Positions 49,262-60,480 of a stretch of DNA of 64,000 bases are shown here, piece after piece. The notes below the pieces were generated by a model. It saw only the letters and a list, made by a program, of their open reading frames with translations. It was not told the DNA's origin and did no database searches. Source of the stretch: Oscillospiraceae bacterium (GTDB taxonomy: Bacteria; Bacillota; Clostridia; UMGS1810); contig SVJM01000003.1 of the NCBI GenBank assembly GCA_015068975.1, forward strand, positions 67,437-131,436. Direction: 5' to 3'. The position numbers and the translations under genes are program-made. Within the stretch, counting starts at the first letter, position 1, and every line of letters begins with the position of its first letter.

Positions 49262-51562
49262 TTATTCAATCACAATTTCAAGCACGTTTTCATAATTTTT
49301 GTGGAATGATGCCATAACATTCTTTTCTTTTCCATCAGCGGTTACCTTTACATCATAGTCACCGTAGAAGCCTCTGATGGTTGCTTTTCCGTCTTTGTCG
49401 GTCTTGGCTACGGCATCTCTTGTCCACCACTTATTGTATACAAGGTCTTCGTATACACGACCTGCATCATTGATAGTCCAGTCATAGTTATACATTGGTG
49501 AAAACTCTGCATAAAGTGATCCCTGCCAGAATCCCCACATAAGGAATCCGTCCATATTTTCTTCTGCAAATATTGCAATCATGGCATCTCTTACAAAGTT
49601 TGCCTGAAATGCAGGATCAAATACTGAACATGAGAATTCAGTTGCTTTAAGTCGTTTTCCTGTCTTTTCTACAATCTTATCATAAAATTCCACCATTTCC
49701 ACAGGTGTCTTAAAGAACAAGTCATAGTGGGACTGGATACCGATACCGTCATAGTCAACATTTTCTTTTTCGAACACATCAAGCATATCCCAGAATTCAG
49801 GCTGCCAGATACATGTTGATTCATTGTAATAAAGCTCAGCTTCAGGATTTGCCGCCTTTCTTGCTTCGTCAAACCAGAATTTGAGAAGGTCATTTCCGTG
49901 AACTTTTCTGAATGCATCATAGCTCATTGTTTCGTTTACAACATCCCAGTCTGTTACTACATCATAGAAGTTTTCGTCTTTTGCCATTGTATGAATAAGG
50001 TTTTTAGACCTTTCCATAATAACCTCTTTGTTTGAAATAATCGGCTCTGCAAACATATCCTCAGGTGTAATCCAACCTGATTTGTTGCCTCCCTGAGGCT
50101 TTTCCCAGATCATAGCATGTCCTCTTACATATTTGATACCATGCTTAATGGCACTCTTGACCTGATTCTGTGCTCTTGATGGCTTTTCCTCATAAGGGTG
50201 CCATTTCATATTATGCTCCAGTACAACAGAATTGAATTCTCTGTTCATTGCTTTCTGATAATCTTCGTTTGAATTAACATTTCCGTTGATAGCTGTACCA
50301 AACTGGAACTCATGCTCAAACATATCAAGCTCTACATCTGCATCAGGAACTACCTTTCCGTTTTTGTCCTTAACTACAACTGTGAAGTCACCTTTTCTTA
50401 TTTTTTCAATTCTATCAAAGGCTTCATCTCTCCACTTTGCACCAGGTTTAAGCTCAGGGAAGTTGTTGGATGTGGATGGAAGTGTTGCCCTGTCATATTC
50501 AGGACCAAAGTTGATAATTTCAAATCCGCCGATTTCTACTGTCTGCTCATAGTATCCTGCTCTGATACCGATAGCTGTAGCATCCACCTGTGGCTTAAAT
50601 GGGAAGTAAACCATCTCCCAGTCTTTGCCTGCGTAGCACACATCAAATACAGCTTTTCTGTATTTGCCTGTCTTAAGCTCTTCTACCTGTACAAGGACCT
50701 TTGCTGTACCTGTTTCATCACCGCCATCAATACATCTCATACGAAATGCAAGAAGAAGCACATCTTCCTTCTTGACACCCTCACCCGGTGTTCTTTCGGG
50801 AGTGGCTGTTGACTTTACAATGAAGTCAGCAGGATTATCAAGCTTTGATTTACTTTTAATTCTTACAGCTCTGTCAAATGACTGTCCTTCAACATTAACT
50901 ACTTCATAGGAACCATGACCTGCACCTTTTACGGTAAATTCCTGAAGGAACTCATCATTGTCACAAACCACTTCGCCCTTTGGCTTAAGTTCATTATATA
51001 CCTTTTCCTGTTCTTGGATAGAAGGCTTTTCGAAATGAAGAATATCCCTCATATCGCTTGACTTTGTAAATTCTGTAGGAACATTTCTGTGAACATCTGA
51101 TACAAGTGATTTCATACCGGGGCGAACAAAATCATAATCACCTTCGTTGATAATAACAGTTCTTGTATCATTGTCCCAGTCTACTTTACATCCCAATGTT
51201 TCTGCAATAAATCTTACAGGAACCATTGTTCTGTCATTAACAATCTGTGCGGGACAATCAAGTACAATATTCTTTCCGTTAACTACCGCATTTGCATCTC
51301 CGATTTTAAGAGTAATTGTAGAACCCTTTGCCTTTGCAGATACTGTCTTTTCGGCGTCATCCCAGTTAATCACTGCACGGAATGCTTCAAAGATACCGCG
51401 CATAGGCACCAATGTTCTGGAATTGACAATAATCGGCATAGAATCAAATACCTTTTCCTCACCGTCAATGACAATTCTGATACTGTCGTCTGCAAATACT
51501 GTAAATGAAAAAGATGATATAATCATAATCATTGTCAGAAGCAAACATATTGATTTTTTCAT
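49262..51562 (-). CDS. Secreted multidomain GH10 glycoside hydrolase
   Basis: A 766-residue exported enzyme. A signal peptide (1-24, ending VFA) is followed by a copper-amine-oxidase-N type stalk (about 25-140, with the repeated words SRTLVPMRGIFEAF and DRTMVPVRFIAETLG), a carbohydrate-binding-like beta domain (about 200-350) and a GH10 barrel (about 380-700). The acid/base glutamate is in WDVVNET near residue 542 and the nucleophile in LKATEFSCSV near 642, the usual 100-residue spacing. GH10 enzymes cut beta-1,4-xylan. A short beta domain (KDGKATIRGFYGDYDV) closes the protein. AAGGAGG precedes the ATG. Shared operators link it to the uronate operon. Confidence 0.9.
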   Translation of the reverse strand: MKKSICLLLTMIMIISSFSFTVFADDSIRIVIDGEEKVFDSMPIIVNSRTLVPMRGIFEAFRAVINWDDAEKTVSAKAKGSTITLKIGDANAVVNGKNIVLDCPAQIVNDRTMVPVRFIAETLGCKVDWDNDTRTVIINEGDYDFVRPGMKSLVSDVHRNVPTEFTKSSDMRDILHFEKPSIQEQEKVYNELKPKGEVVCDNDEFLQEFTVKGAGHGSYEVVNVEGQSFDRAVRIKSKSKLDNPADFIVKSTATPERTPGEGVKKEDVLLLAFRMRCIDGGDETGTAKVLVQVEELKTGKYRKAVFDVCYAGKDWEMVYFPFKPQVDATAIGIRAGYYEQTVEIGGFEIINFGPEYDRATLPSTSNNFPELKPGAKWRDEAFDRIEKIRKGDFTVVVKDKNGKVVPDADVELDMFEHEFQFGTAINGNVNSNEDYQKAMNREFNSVVLEHNMKWHPYEEKPSRAQNQVKSAIKHGIKYVRGHAMIWEKPQGGNKSGWITPEDMFAEPIISNKEVIMERSKNLIHTMAKDENFYDVVTDWDVVNETMSYDAFRKVHGNDLLKFWFDEARKAANPEAELYYNESTCIWQPEFWDMLDVFEKENVDYDGIGIQSHYDLFFKTPVEMVEFYDKIVEKTGKRLKATEFSCSVFDPAFQANFVRDAMIAIFAEENMDGFLMWGFWQGSLYAEFSPMYNYDWTINDAGRVYEDLVYNKWWTRDAVAKTDKDGKATIRGFYGDYDVKVTADGKEKNVMASFHKNYENVLEIVIE

Positions 51563-51628
51563 AATAATCCTCCTTAAATGTGTTTGTTACAATAAATATA
51601 TTATATTTTATAGTAAAAAAATATAGAA

Positions 51629-51656
51629 ATATTGCTATTAATTATAAATATCTTGC
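51629..51656. promoter_or_regulatory. Two-half-site AraC-type operator, GH10 gene
   Basis: Plus-strand direct repeats ATATTGC (51629-51635) and ATCTTGC (51650-51656), 21 bp apart, separated by an A/T spacer similar to that at 48291-48318. The site is 67 bases ahead of the GH10 ATG, against 69 for the uronate operon. Confidence 0.65.
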
Positions 51657-51711
51657 TCAATTATGTATAAAAATCACCTGTGTATCAGCATTATGTTTTT
51701 GACTATGAGAT

Positions 51712-51763
51712 AAAAAACCGACTCCCGATTGATAGATTCAGTCTACCTTCCGGGGGTCGGTTT
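51712..51763 (-). terminator. Terminator of rpoB-rpoC
   Basis: AAACCGACTCCCG and CGGGGGTCGGTTT form a 13-bp stem with one wobble around a 23-base loop. The minus strand continues TTTTTTATC. Confidence 0.85.
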
Positions 51764-51791
51764 AAAAGCAATTTACTTTATGTCTGTAGGA

Positions 51792-54700
51792 TTACTGGTT
51801 TTCTGTGATATCAGTCTGAACTATAGGTGTAACTACTTCGATGTTCTGATATTCCTTCATACCTGTACCTGCAGGAATAAGCTTACCGATGATAACATTT
51901 TCCTTAAGACCGATAAGTGGATCCTTCTTACCCTTGATAGCTGCTTCTGTGAGAACTCTTGTTGTTTCCTGGAAGGAAGCTGCTGACAGGAATGAATCTG
52001 TAGCAAGAGCTGTCTTTGTAATACCAAGAAGGATAGGTGTACACTGTGGCAATTCGCCGCCCTTATCCTGAATTTCTTTGCATACATCAACATACTCTGA
52101 CTTATCCACCATAGATCCGATGATAAAGTTACTGTCGCCAGGCTCTTCTACTCTGAGCTTTCTCATCATCTGTCTTACGATGATTTCGATATGCTTATCG
52201 TTGATATCGATACCCTGTAGACGGTAAACTCTCTGTACTTCCTGGATAAGATACTGCTGAACTGCATCAGGTCCTTTGATTCTTAATAAATCATGTGGAT
52301 AGATGGAGCCTTCAGTAAGCTCATCACCGGCAGAAAGTGTAACACCGTTTGAAATCTTGATTCTTGAGCCATATGGGATGAGATATGTCATTGTCTCGCC
52401 GGTTTCCTGGTTTGTAACAACGATTTCTCTCTTTGTCTTTGTTTCAACAATCTCTGCAACACCATCAATATCGGTAATAATTGCAAGACCCTTTGGTCTT
52501 CTTGCTTCGAAAAGTTCTTCAACTCTTGGAAGACCCTGTGTGATGTCATCGCCGGCAATACCACCTGAGTGGAATGTTCTCATTGTAAGCTGTGTACCCG
52601 GTTCACCGATGGACTGAGCAGCAATAATACCAACTGCTTCACCCACATTAACAAGTGTACCTGATGAAAGGTTTGAACCATAACACTTAGCACAAACACC
52701 GATTTTGGAATCACAAGTAAGAATAGATCTGATCTTAGCTTCTTTGATGCCTGCTTTAACAACCATATTTGCTTCAGCTTCACCCATAAGCTGATCCTTC
52801 TTAACGATAACTTCACCTGTTTCAGGATGAATGATATCTTCAAATGATGTTCTTCCTACAAGTCTGTCCTTGAATCCTTCGATCACTTCGTTGCCATCCT
52901 TGATATCCTTAACAACAAGATAGTTGTTTGTGCAACAGTCATCTTCTCTGATGATAAGATCCTGTGATACGTCAACAAGTCTTCTTGTAAGGTAACCTGA
53001 GTCGGCAGTTCTCAAGGCTGTATCGGTAAGACCTTTACGAGCACCGTGAGATGAAATAAAGTATTCCTGAACGTTAAGACCTTCACGGAAGTTAGCCTTG
53101 ATAGGCACTTCCACAGTCTTACCCTGTGTATCCGCCATAAGTCCACGCATACCTGCAAGCTGTCTGATCTGGTCGATACTACCACGGGCACCTGATGTAG
53201 CCATCATGTTGATTGGGTTAAATTCATCAAGGTTTGCCTTAAGTGCATCTGTAACATCATCAGTAGCCTTAGCCCACACTTTGACAACTGCTGTGTATCT
53301 TTCTTCTTCGGAGAGAAGACCTCTTCTGTAGAGAGCAGCGATCTTGTCAATTTCTTTCTGTGCGTCATTAAGAATCTGTGGTTTTGCTTCAGGGATTTCC
53401 ATATCGGATACACTGATTGTAAGAGCACCCTTTGTAGAATACTTAAATCCCATAGCTTTGATATAGTCAAGAACTGTAGCAGTTTCGGTAGCACCATGGA
53501 ACTTGATACAGTTGTCGATGATTTTTCCGAGACCTTTTTTGTCTGCAACAAATGAGATTTCAAGGTCAAATTCGTTACCCGGGATACTACGATCCACAAA
53601 TCCAAGATCCTGAGGAATCTTTTCGTTGAAGATCATTCTTCCCACTGTGGTTTCAACTAAGCCTTCCTTCATTTCGCCGTTGATCTCTTTTTTGATAAGA
53701 ACCTTGATTGGCGCATGAAGACCTACAGCACCTGCATTGTATGCCTGGATAGCTTCGTTGTAATCAACAAAGGCTTTGCCTTCACCCACTTCGCCTGTGA
53801 AGCATCCTTCGTCGGTAAACTGAGCCGGTTTCTTGCCCTGAGCTTCAAGCTCTTCATTGATAAACTTAAGTCCCTTGTGACCATTCTCGCCTGTTATATA
53901 AGTTACCTTATCGCCCACGTTGAATCCTGTGTCACCGGGATCTGTGATTTTAACTTTTTTAGCCTTTACAATTGTAAGATAGTAACTACCGAGAACCATA
54001 TCCTGTGTAGGAACAGTTACAGGCTTACCATCCTGAGGCTTTAAGAGGTTATTTGCAGAGAGCATAAGGAATCTTGCTTCTGCCTGTGCTTCAGGTGAAA
54101 GTGGTACGTGAATAGCCATCTGGTCACCGTCGAAGTCGGCGTTAAACGCACTACATACCAACGGATGAAGCTTCAGCGCTCTACCTTCTACAAGGATAGG
54201 CTCAAATGCCTGAATACCAAGTCTGTGAAGTGTAGGAGCACGGTTTAAGAGTACCGGATGATCTTTGATAACTTCTTCCAGCATATCCCATACTTCAGGA
54301 CGAACTCTTTCTACCATTCTCTTAGCACTCTTGATGTTGTGACAGAATCCGTCGCCAACAAGCTTTTTCATTACAAATGGTTTGAAAAGCTCAAGAGCCA
54401 TTTCCTTTGGCAAACCACACTGATAGATCTTAAGCTCAGGTCCTACAACGATAACGGAACGACCTGAATAGTCAACACGCTTACCGAGAAGGTTCTGTCT
54501 GAATCTACCCTGCTTACCCTTGAGGAGATCGGAGAGAGACTTTAGCGGTCTGTTTCCCGGTCCTGTAACAGGTCTGCCACGTCTGCCGTTGTCAATAAGA
54601 GCATCTACTGCTTCCTGAAGCATTCTCTTTTCGTTTCTAACGATGATATCAGGAGCTTCAAGCTCTAAAAGACGTTTGAGACGGTTGTTTCTGTTGATAA

Positions 54701-55475
54701 CACGTCTGTAAAGGTCATTAAGGTCACTTGTAGCAAATCTTCCGCCATCAAGCTGAACCATAGGACGAAGATCCGGAGGAATAACCGGAACAACATCCAT
54801 TATCATCCATTCAGGTTTGTTTTTGGAGATTCTGAATGCCTCAACAACTTCAAGTCTTTTTGCAATTTTGAGTTTTTTCTGTCCCTGAGATTCATTGAGC
54901 TCCTGCTTAAGCTCTGCAGAGAGCTTTTCAAGGTCGATTTTCTGCAAAAGCTTTTTGATAGCTTCTGCACCCATACCTGCATCAAATCTGTTTTCACCGT
55001 ATTTTTCTACAGTATCTCTGTATTCCTTTTCGGTAAGAACCTGTTTTTCCATAAGGTTTGTCTTACCCGGATCTACAACAACATATGCTGCAAAGTAGAG
55101 GATTCTTTCCAATGATCTTGGAGACATATCAAGGATAAGACCCATTCTTGAAGGGATACCCTTAAAATACCAGATATGAGATACAGGAGCTGCAAGCTCG
55201 ATGTGACCCATTCTTTCTCTTCTTACCTTTGCACGGGTAACTTCAACACCACAACGGTCACAGACAATACCTTTGTATCTGATTCTCTTATACTTTCCGC
55301 AGAAACACTCCCAGTCCTTCTGTGGTCCGAATATCTTTTCGCAGAAGAGACCGTCTCTTTCAGGCTTAAGTGTTCTGTAGTTGATGGTCTCAGGCTTTCT
55401 TACTTCGCCTCTTGACCATTCTCTGATTTTTTCCGGAGAAGCCAATCCGATTCTTATTGATTCATATTCATTCAT
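51792..55475 (-). CDS. rpoC: DNA-directed RNA polymerase subunit beta'
   Basis: A 1227-residue RNA polymerase subunit. The N-terminal zinc site is [23 protein letters not shown], the catalytic NADFDGD lies near residue 450 in [19 protein letters not shown], the second zinc cysteines lie in [17 protein letters not shown], and the bridge and trigger helix region includes [18 protein letters not shown]. The last residues (VQTDITENQ) follow the end of domain 5. It follows rpoB by 18 bases. The length is normal for Clostridia. Confidence 0.98.
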   Translation of the reverse strand: MNEYESIRIGLASPEKIREWSRGEVRKPETINYRTLKPERDGLFCEKIFGPQKDWECFCGKYKRIRYKGIVCDRCGVEVTRAKVRRERMGHIELAAPVSHIWYFKGIPSRMGLILDMSPRSLERILYFAAYVVVDPGKTNLMEKQVLTEKEYRDTVEKYGENRFDAGMGAEAIKKLLQKIDLEKLSAELKQELNESQGQKKLKIAKRLEVVEAFRISKNKPEWMIMDVVPVIPPDLRPMVQLDGGRFATSDLNDLYRRVINRNNRLKRLLELEAPDIIVRNEKRMLQEAVDALIDNGRRGRPVTGPGNRPLKSLSDLLKGKQGRFRQNLLGKRVDYSGRSVIVVGPELKIYQCGLPKEMALELFKPFVMKKLVGDGFCHNIKSAKRMVERVRPEVWDMLEEVIKDHPVLLNRAPTLHRLGIQAFEPILVEGRALKLHPLVCSAFNADFDGDQMAIHVPLSPEAQAEARFLMLSANNLLKPQDGKPVTVPTQDMVLGSYYLTIVKAKKVKITDPGDTGFNVGDKVTYITGENGHKGLKFINEELEAQGKKPAQFTDEGCFTGEVGEGKAFVDYNEAIQAYNAGAVGLHAPIKVLIKKEINGEMKEGLVETTVGRMIFNEKIPQDLGFVDRSIPGNEFDLEISFVADKKGLGKIIDNCIKFHGATETATVLDYIKAMGFKYSTKGALTISVSDMEIPEAKPQILNDAQKEIDKIAALYRRGLLSEEERYTAVVKVWAKATDDVTDALKANLDEFNPINMMATSGARGSIDQIRQLAGMRGLMADTQGKTVEVPIKANFREGLNVQEYFISSHGARKGLTDTALRTADSGYLTRRLVDVSQDLIIREDDCCTNNYLVVKDIKDGNEVIEGFKDRLVGRTSFEDIIHPETGEVIVKKDQLMGEAEANMVVKAGIKEAKIRSILTCDSKIGVCAKCYGSNLSSGTLVNVGEAVGIIAAQSIGEPGTQLTMRTFHSGGIAGDDITQGLPRVEELFEARRPKGLAIITDIDGVAEIVETKTKREIVVTNQETGETMTYLIPYGSRIKISNGVTLSAGDELTEGSIYPHDLLRIKGPDAVQQYLIQEVQRVYRLQGIDINDKHIEIIVRQMMRKLRVEEPGDSNFIIGSMVDKSEYVDVCKEIQDKGGELPQCTPILLGITKTALATDSFLSAASFQETTRVLTEAAIKGKKDPLIGLKENVIIGKLIPAGTGMKEYQNIEVVTPIVQTDITENQ

Positions 55476-55493
55476 TACCGGTCACTCCCCTTT

Positions 55494-58400
55494 CTAAAAC
55501 ATATCGCCATCGTCAAATTCGTCTTCGCTTAATGCATCATCAAGGCTTGACAATTCGTCGATATCCAATAAATCCAAATCTTCACTTACTTCTTTTGCAA
55601 AACCTGATTCTGAAAGCTCATTAAAGAGACTGTCAGTGATATCGTCCATTTCTTCTTCAGAAACATCTTCGAAATCTTCAGCTTCTTCTGTTTCAGCCAT
55701 TTCAGGTTCTTCAACAGGCTCAGCTTCCAATGCATCGATAATATCATCATCATCGGTGATATTGATTCTGAGTGTTGATGTATCATCATCCTCGTCGATT
55801 TCCTTAAGCTCGATTTCATTATCAAATCCGTCAAGAACCTTAACATCAAGTGCCAAGCTCTGGAGTTCTTTGATAAGAACCTTAAATGATTCAGGCACAC
55901 CCGGCTTAGGAACGTTTTCGCCTTTTACGATTGCTTCATAGGTCTTCACTCTACCTGCAACATCGTCAGATTTTACAGTGAGGATTTCCTGAAGTGTATA
56001 AGCTGAACCGTAAGCTTCAAGTGCCCAAACTTCCATTTCACCAAATCTCTGTCCACCAAACTGTGCTTTACCACCGAGAGGCTGCTGAGTTACAAGTGAG
56101 TATGGACCTGTGCTTCTTGCATGAATCTTATCATCAACAAGGTGATGGAGTTTGAGATAATGCATATAACCGACTGTAACCGGACTGTCAAATGGTTCAC
56201 CGGTTCTTCCGTCATAAAGGATGGTCTTACCATCTTCGCTCTTGCCTGCAAGACGAAGTGTTTCCTGAATGTCTTCTTCAGTTGCACCGTCAAATACAGG
56301 TGTAGCTATCTTCCAGCCAAGTGCTTTTGCTGCATAACCAAGATGCACTTCAAGTACCTGACCAATATTCATACGTGAAGGTACGCCCAGAGGGTTAAGA
56401 ACGATCTGAAGCGGTGTACCATCAGGAAGGAATGGCATGTCTTCTTCAGGAAGGATTCTTGATACGACACCCTTGTTACCATGACGACCCGCCATCTTAT
56501 CACCAACAGAGATCTTTCTCTTCTGTGCGATATAACATCTTACAAGCTGATTTACTCCCGGAGGAAGTTCATCGCCATTTTCTCTTGTGAATACTTTTAC
56601 ATCAACAATGATACCATTTTCGCCATGTGGAACTCTCAAGGAAGTATCTCTTACTTCTCTTGCCTTCTCACCGAAGATGGCACGGAGGAGTCTTTCTTCT
56701 GCGCTAAGCTCTGTTTCACCCTTTGGTGTAACCTTACCCACAAGGATATCCCCTGCTCTTACCTCAGCACCGATTCTTACAATACCTCTTTCGTCAAGAT
56801 CCTTAAGTGCATCTTCACCCACATTTGGAATGTCTCTGGTGATTTCTTCTGCACCAAGCTTTGTATCTCTTGCTTCTGATTCGTATTCTTCAATATGAAC
56901 AGATGTGAATATATCTTCTTTTACAAGTCTTTCATTAATGAGAACAGCATCCTCGTAGTTGTAACCTTCCCATGTCATAAAGCCAATGAGAATGTTTCTA
57001 CCAAGAGCAATTTCACCATTTGAGGTGGAAGGACCATCTGCGATGATGTCACCCTTTGACACCTTTTCGCCTACTTCAACAATAGGCTTCTGGTTGATAC
57101 ATGTTCCCTGGTTTGAACGAAGGAACTTAATGAGCTTGTAGGTCTTTAAGTCACCATTTTTGGACTTGATAACAATTCTGTCTGCATCAACTGAATGAAC
57201 AACACCGTCTTCTGTTGCAAGTACACAAACACCTGAGTCCTTGGCTGCCTTGTATTCCATACCTGTACCAACGATTGGTGATTCAGGGTTTAAGAGAGGC
57301 ACTGCCTGACGCTGCATGTTTGATCCCATAAGTGCACGAACGGCGTCATCGTTTTCCAGGAATGGAATCATAGCTGTAGCTACTGAAACAAGCTGTTTCG
57401 GTGATACGTCCATGAAGTCTACCTGTGACTTGTCGATTTCGATAAATTCGTCTCTGTCACGAACGATGATCTTGTCATTTACAAACTTATTGTCTTTTGT
57501 CAAAGGCTCGTTGGCCTGAGCAATCTTGTATGTGTCTTCAACATCGGCTGTCATATAAACGATTTCGTCTGTTACAACACCTGTTTCCTTGTCCACTCTT
57601 CTGTAAGCAGCTTCAATGAAACCATATTCATTGATTCTTGCATATGTGGAAAGGGAGTTGATAAGACCGATGTTCGGACCTTCAGGAGTTTCGATAGGAC
57701 ACATTCTGCCATAATGTGAATAGTGAACGTCTCGAACTTCGAAGCCGGCTCTTTCTCTGGAAAGACCGCCAGGTCCCAATGCAGAAAGTCTTCTCTTATG
57801 TGTAAGCTCTGCAAGAGGGTTGTTCTGATCCATAAACTGTGAAAGCTGTGATGAACCAAAGAACTCCTTGATAGCAGAAACAACAGGACGTGAGTTGATG
57901 AGCACCTGAGGTGTCACACCATCAATATCCTGGATTGTCATTCTTTCTTTTACAACTCTTTCAAGTCTTGCAAGACCGATTCTGAACTGGTTCTGCAAAA
58001 GCTCACCAACGGCTCTGATTCTACGGTTTCCAAGATGGTCGATATCATCTGTGGTACCCATACCGTAGGAAAGGTTGTTATGATAGTTGATGGAAGCAAG
58101 GATATCATCGATGATGATATGCTTAGGAATAAGGTCATCAATTCTCTTAAGGATTTCTGCCTTGATTTCTTCTTCCGATTCAAACTGTGTAAGAATTTCG
58201 TTTAATACGCCATATCTTACCTTTTCTTTTATCTTAAGATCTGATACATCAAATGGTACATGGTCACTAAGGTTAACCATACCGTTTGAAAATACCTTGA
58301 TCTCTTTGTCTTCATACTGAAGAAATACTACATTGATACCTGCTTTTTCGATATTCATAGCAGTTTCTGAAGAAATCATTTCGCCCTTCTTCACAAACAC

Positions 58401-59330
58401 TTCGCCTGTTTCAGCGTCTACGATATCTCTTGCAGCGATGCAGTTTTTGATTCTTGCACCGATGGCAAGTTTCAAGTTGAATTTGTATCTGCCAACTTTT
58501 GAAATGTCATATCTCTTTGCATCATAAAACATTGAATTGAGAAGAGATGTAGCACTTTCTACTGTAGGAGGTTCGCCCGGACGAAGTCTTTTGTATACTT
58601 CAATCAAAGCTTCTTCCTGACTCTGTGTGCTGTCCTTTTCAAGAGTAGCGATAAGCTTTTCGTCTTCGCCAAAAAGCTCAAGAATCTGTGCATTTGTACC
58701 GATGCCCAGCGCTCTTATAAGTACAGTAACAGGAATTTTTCTTGTTCTGTCTACTCTTACACTGAATACATCGTTTGAGTCATTTTCGTATTCAAGCCAT
58801 GCACCACGGTTTGGTATTACCTGTGCGCTGTAAAGCTTCTTACCAAGCTTATCAAACTGCATTGAGTAGTATATACCCGGGCTTCTTACAACCTGGCTGA
58901 CAATAACTCTCTCTGCACCGTTGATGATAAAAGTACCCTGATCTGTCATAAGCGGGAATTCGCCCATGAAAATTTCCTGTTCTTTTACTTCACCGGTTTC
59001 TTTGTTGATAAGTTTAACCTTCATTTTTAAAGGTTTTGAATATGTGGCATCCCTTTCTTTACACTCTGCAATAGTGTATTTAGGGTTGTCCTCTAAATAA
59101 TAGTCTGTGAATTCAAGTGAAAGTGTTCCTGAAAAGTCTGTGATAGGACTTACATCATGAAGTACCTCTCTCAAGCCTTCTTTTAAGAACCAGTCATATG
59201 AATCCTTCTGCACTTCGATAAGGTTTGGCATTTCGGATACGTCACCGATTTTTGAATAGCTCATACGCTCATTCTTGCCGTACATAACCGGATGCAAAGT
59301 GCTGCTGCCTAATTTGACAGGTTTAAGCAT
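55494..59330 (-). CDS. rpoB: DNA-directed RNA polymerase subunit beta
   Basis: A 1278-residue subunit. The start chosen is the ATG at 59330, whose [12 protein letters not shown] fits the family and has GAGGTG upstream; a GTG 12 bases before is part of the binding site. The rifampicin region [31 protein letters not shown] is wild type at the key D, H and S positions, so no resistance is predicted. RNAP assembly motif [23 protein letters not shown] is present. About 85 extra residues at the C-terminus form a highly acidic tail ([18 protein letters not shown] and on), after the normal end. Confidence 0.98.
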   Translation of the reverse strand: MLKPVKLGSSTLHPVMYGKNERMSYSKIGDVSEMPNLIEVQKDSYDWFLKEGLREVLHDVSPITDFSGTLSLEFTDYYLEDNPKYTIAECKERDATYSKPLKMKVKLINKETGEVKEQEIFMGEFPLMTDQGTFIINGAERVIVSQVVRSPGIYYSMQFDKLGKKLYSAQVIPNRGAWLEYENDSNDVFSVRVDRTRKIPVTVLIRALGIGTNAQILELFGEDEKLIATLEKDSTQSQEEALIEVYKRLRPGEPPTVESATSLLNSMFYDAKRYDISKVGRYKFNLKLAIGARIKNCIAARDIVDAETGEVFVKKGEMISSETAMNIEKAGINVVFLQYEDKEIKVFSNGMVNLSDHVPFDVSDLKIKEKVRYGVLNEILTQFESEEEIKAEILKRIDDLIPKHIIIDDILASINYHNNLSYGMGTTDDIDHLGNRRIRAVGELLQNQFRIGLARLERVVKERMTIQDIDGVTPQVLINSRPVVSAIKEFFGSSQLSQFMDQNNPLAELTHKRRLSALGPGGLSRERAGFEVRDVHYSHYGRMCPIETPEGPNIGLINSLSTYARINEYGFIEAAYRRVDKETGVVTDEIVYMTADVEDTYKIAQANEPLTKDNKFVNDKIIVRDRDEFIEIDKSQVDFMDVSPKQLVSVATAMIPFLENDDAVRALMGSNMQRQAVPLLNPESPIVGTGMEYKAAKDSGVCVLATEDGVVHSVDADRIVIKSKNGDLKTYKLIKFLRSNQGTCINQKPIVEVGEKVSKGDIIADGPSTSNGEIALGRNILIGFMTWEGYNYEDAVLINERLVKEDIFTSVHIEEYESEARDTKLGAEEITRDIPNVGEDALKDLDERGIVRIGAEVRAGDILVGKVTPKGETELSAEERLLRAIFGEKAREVRDTSLRVPHGENGIIVDVKVFTRENGDELPPGVNQLVRCYIAQKRKISVGDKMAGRHGNKGVVSRILPEEDMPFLPDGTPLQIVLNPLGVPSRMNIGQVLEVHLGYAAKALGWKIATPVFDGATEEDIQETLRLAGKSEDGKTILYDGRTGEPFDSPVTVGYMHYLKLHHLVDDKIHARSTGPYSLVTQQPLGGKAQFGGQRFGEMEVWALEAYGSAYTLQEILTVKSDDVAGRVKTYEAIVKGENVPKPGVPESFKVLIKELQSLALDVKVLDGFDNEIELKEIDEDDDTSTLRINITDDDDIIDALEAEPVEEPEMAETEEAEDFEDVSEEEMDDITDSLFNELSESGFAKEVSEDLDLLDIDELSSLDDALSEDEFDDGDMF

Positions 59331-59587
59331 AAAACAATTCACCTCATTTTTTTATTGTCGGAAGTCAAACAAATACGATTGCGAGATGGATAATCCAACT
59401 AAATATCCTCTCCGTATTCCCCAGGATGAAATATTGCTTCAAAGAATAATCCGCAACATCAAACTAATAAGTGATAACTGTTTCGACTATCTTATCGGGA
59501 AGCCCAAAAACCCCAGATATTGTGCCCAAAATCACGCATAAATACCAAAAAAGGGCATAGCTATCCCAGATAAGAGTTCAATTTTAA

Positions 59588-59616
59588 ACTATAACATAAA
59601 TTTTTCAAGATGTCAA
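59588..59616 (-). promoter_or_regulatory. Promoter of rpoB-rpoC with a long leader
   Basis: On the minus strand TTGACA, a 17-base spacer and TATAGT. The start near 59580 leaves a leader of about 250 bases before the rpoB ATG. Within it, near 59545-59570, GGG and CCC words precede six Ts, a possible early pause or weak terminator. Otherwise I see no named motif. No ribosomal protein genes precede rpoB here. Confidence 0.7.
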
Positions 59617-59646
59617 CAATTTTTATGATATTTTATGTCCTTTGTA

Positions 59647-59675
59647 TTGACATAAAAAGCAATTTATGATACAAT
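59647..59675 (+). promoter_or_regulatory. Promoter of the ThuA-like gene
   Basis: TTGACA, a 17-base spacer and TACAAT, 34 bases ahead of the TTG start codon. Confidence 0.75.
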
Positions 59676-59679
59676 ACAT

Positions 59680-59697
59680 TTTGTAATCGATTACAAA
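59680..59697. promoter_or_regulatory. 18-bp palindromic LacI/CcpA-type operator
   Basis: TTTGTAATCGATTACAAA is a perfect palindrome located at the expected transcription start. The core TGTAATCGATTACA fits the loose cre consensus TGWAANCGNTNWCA and other LacI-family operators. Its position suggests repression. Confidence 0.65.
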
Positions 59698-59709
59698 GGA
59701 GGTGCTACT

Positions 59710-60435
59710 TTGATAAAAGTAACTATTTTTAACGAATACAAACACGAACAGAATAATGAAAAAGCAATAGCGGTATATCCTGACGGTATCCACAATGTTC
59801 TTAAGGGGTTTCTGGAGTGTGATGAAATATCTGTAAGATGTGTAACACTCTTTGACAAAGAACTAAATATAAAGGAAGATATCGGCTTATCTGATGAAGT
59901 ACTATCAAATACAGATGTACTTATCTGGTGGGGACATGTGGCTCACACTAAGGTGCCTGATGATGTTGTGGAGAGATGCCACAAGCATATAATGGACGGA
60001 ATGGGTGCAATATTCCTCCACTCTGCTCATCACTCAAAGCTATTTAAAAAGCTTATGGGTACAACCTGCAACTTAAAATGGAGATTCCCAAGCAAGGAAA
60101 GGCTGTGGAACATAAATCCAGCACATCCCATAATGCAGAATGTGCCCGAATACTTCGATATCGGTCTGGAAGAAATGTATGGAGAAAGATTTGACATACC
60201 AACTCCCGATGAGCTTCTTATGATAGGGGCGTTTGACGGATATGAAGTGTTCAGAGCTGCCTGCACCTTCCAGAGAGGATACGGAAAAGTGTTTTATTTC
60301 CAACCGGGTCACGAAACAAATCCTACCTTCTATATACCTGAAGTTCAGACTATCATCAAAAATGCCGTATACTGGGCAAAGCCATTATACAGACAGTCCT
60401 TTGGTGCACCGAAATATGAAAAGGTGGAACTCTGA
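59710..60435 (+). CDS. ThuA-domain protein (trehalose utilization family)
   Basis: A 241-residue protein with the class I glutamine-amidotransferase-like ThuA fold: DVLIWWGHVAHTKVPDDVVERCHKHIMDGMGAIFLHSAHHSKLFKKLMG. ThuA proteins are linked to trehalose or related sugar use in rhizobia; enzymatic activity is unclear. RGYGKVFYFQPGHETNPTFYIPEVQTIIKNAVYWA ends the domain. The start is TTG at 59710 with AAAGGAGGTG 7 bases upstream. A LacI-type operator covers its promoter, so expression depends on a sugar signal or carbon catabolite control. Confidence 0.88.
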   Translation: MIKVTIFNEYKHEQNNEKAIAVYPDGIHNVLKGFLECDEISVRCVTLFDKELNIKEDIGLSDEVLSNTDVLIWWGHVAHTKVPDDVVERCHKHIMDGMGAIFLHSAHHSKLFKKLMGTTCNLKWRFPSKERLWNINPAHPIMQNVPEYFDIGLEEMYGERFDIPTPDELLMIGAFDGYEVFRAACTFQRGYGKVFYFQPGHETNPTFYIPEVQTIIKNAVYWAKPLYRQSFGAPKYEKVEL

Positions 60436-60448
60436 TTTTACATACAAA

Positions 60449-60480
60449 AAGGGAATCGTTGATGCGATTCCCTTGTTTTT
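60449..60480. terminator. Terminator between the ThuA and EamA genes
   Basis: AAGGGAATCG and CGATTCCCTT form a 10-bp stem around a 5-6-base loop, followed by TGTTTTTTAT on the plus strand and by TTTTTGTATG on the minus strand. Confidence 0.8.

Noticed and set aside
59386-59541. 51-codon plus-strand frame (MDNPTKYPLRIPQDEIL and on) upstream of rpoB
   Set aside because: Only a poor GCGAG precedes it and it lies antisense to the rpoB leader, so the leader is the better explanation; conservation could reopen this.
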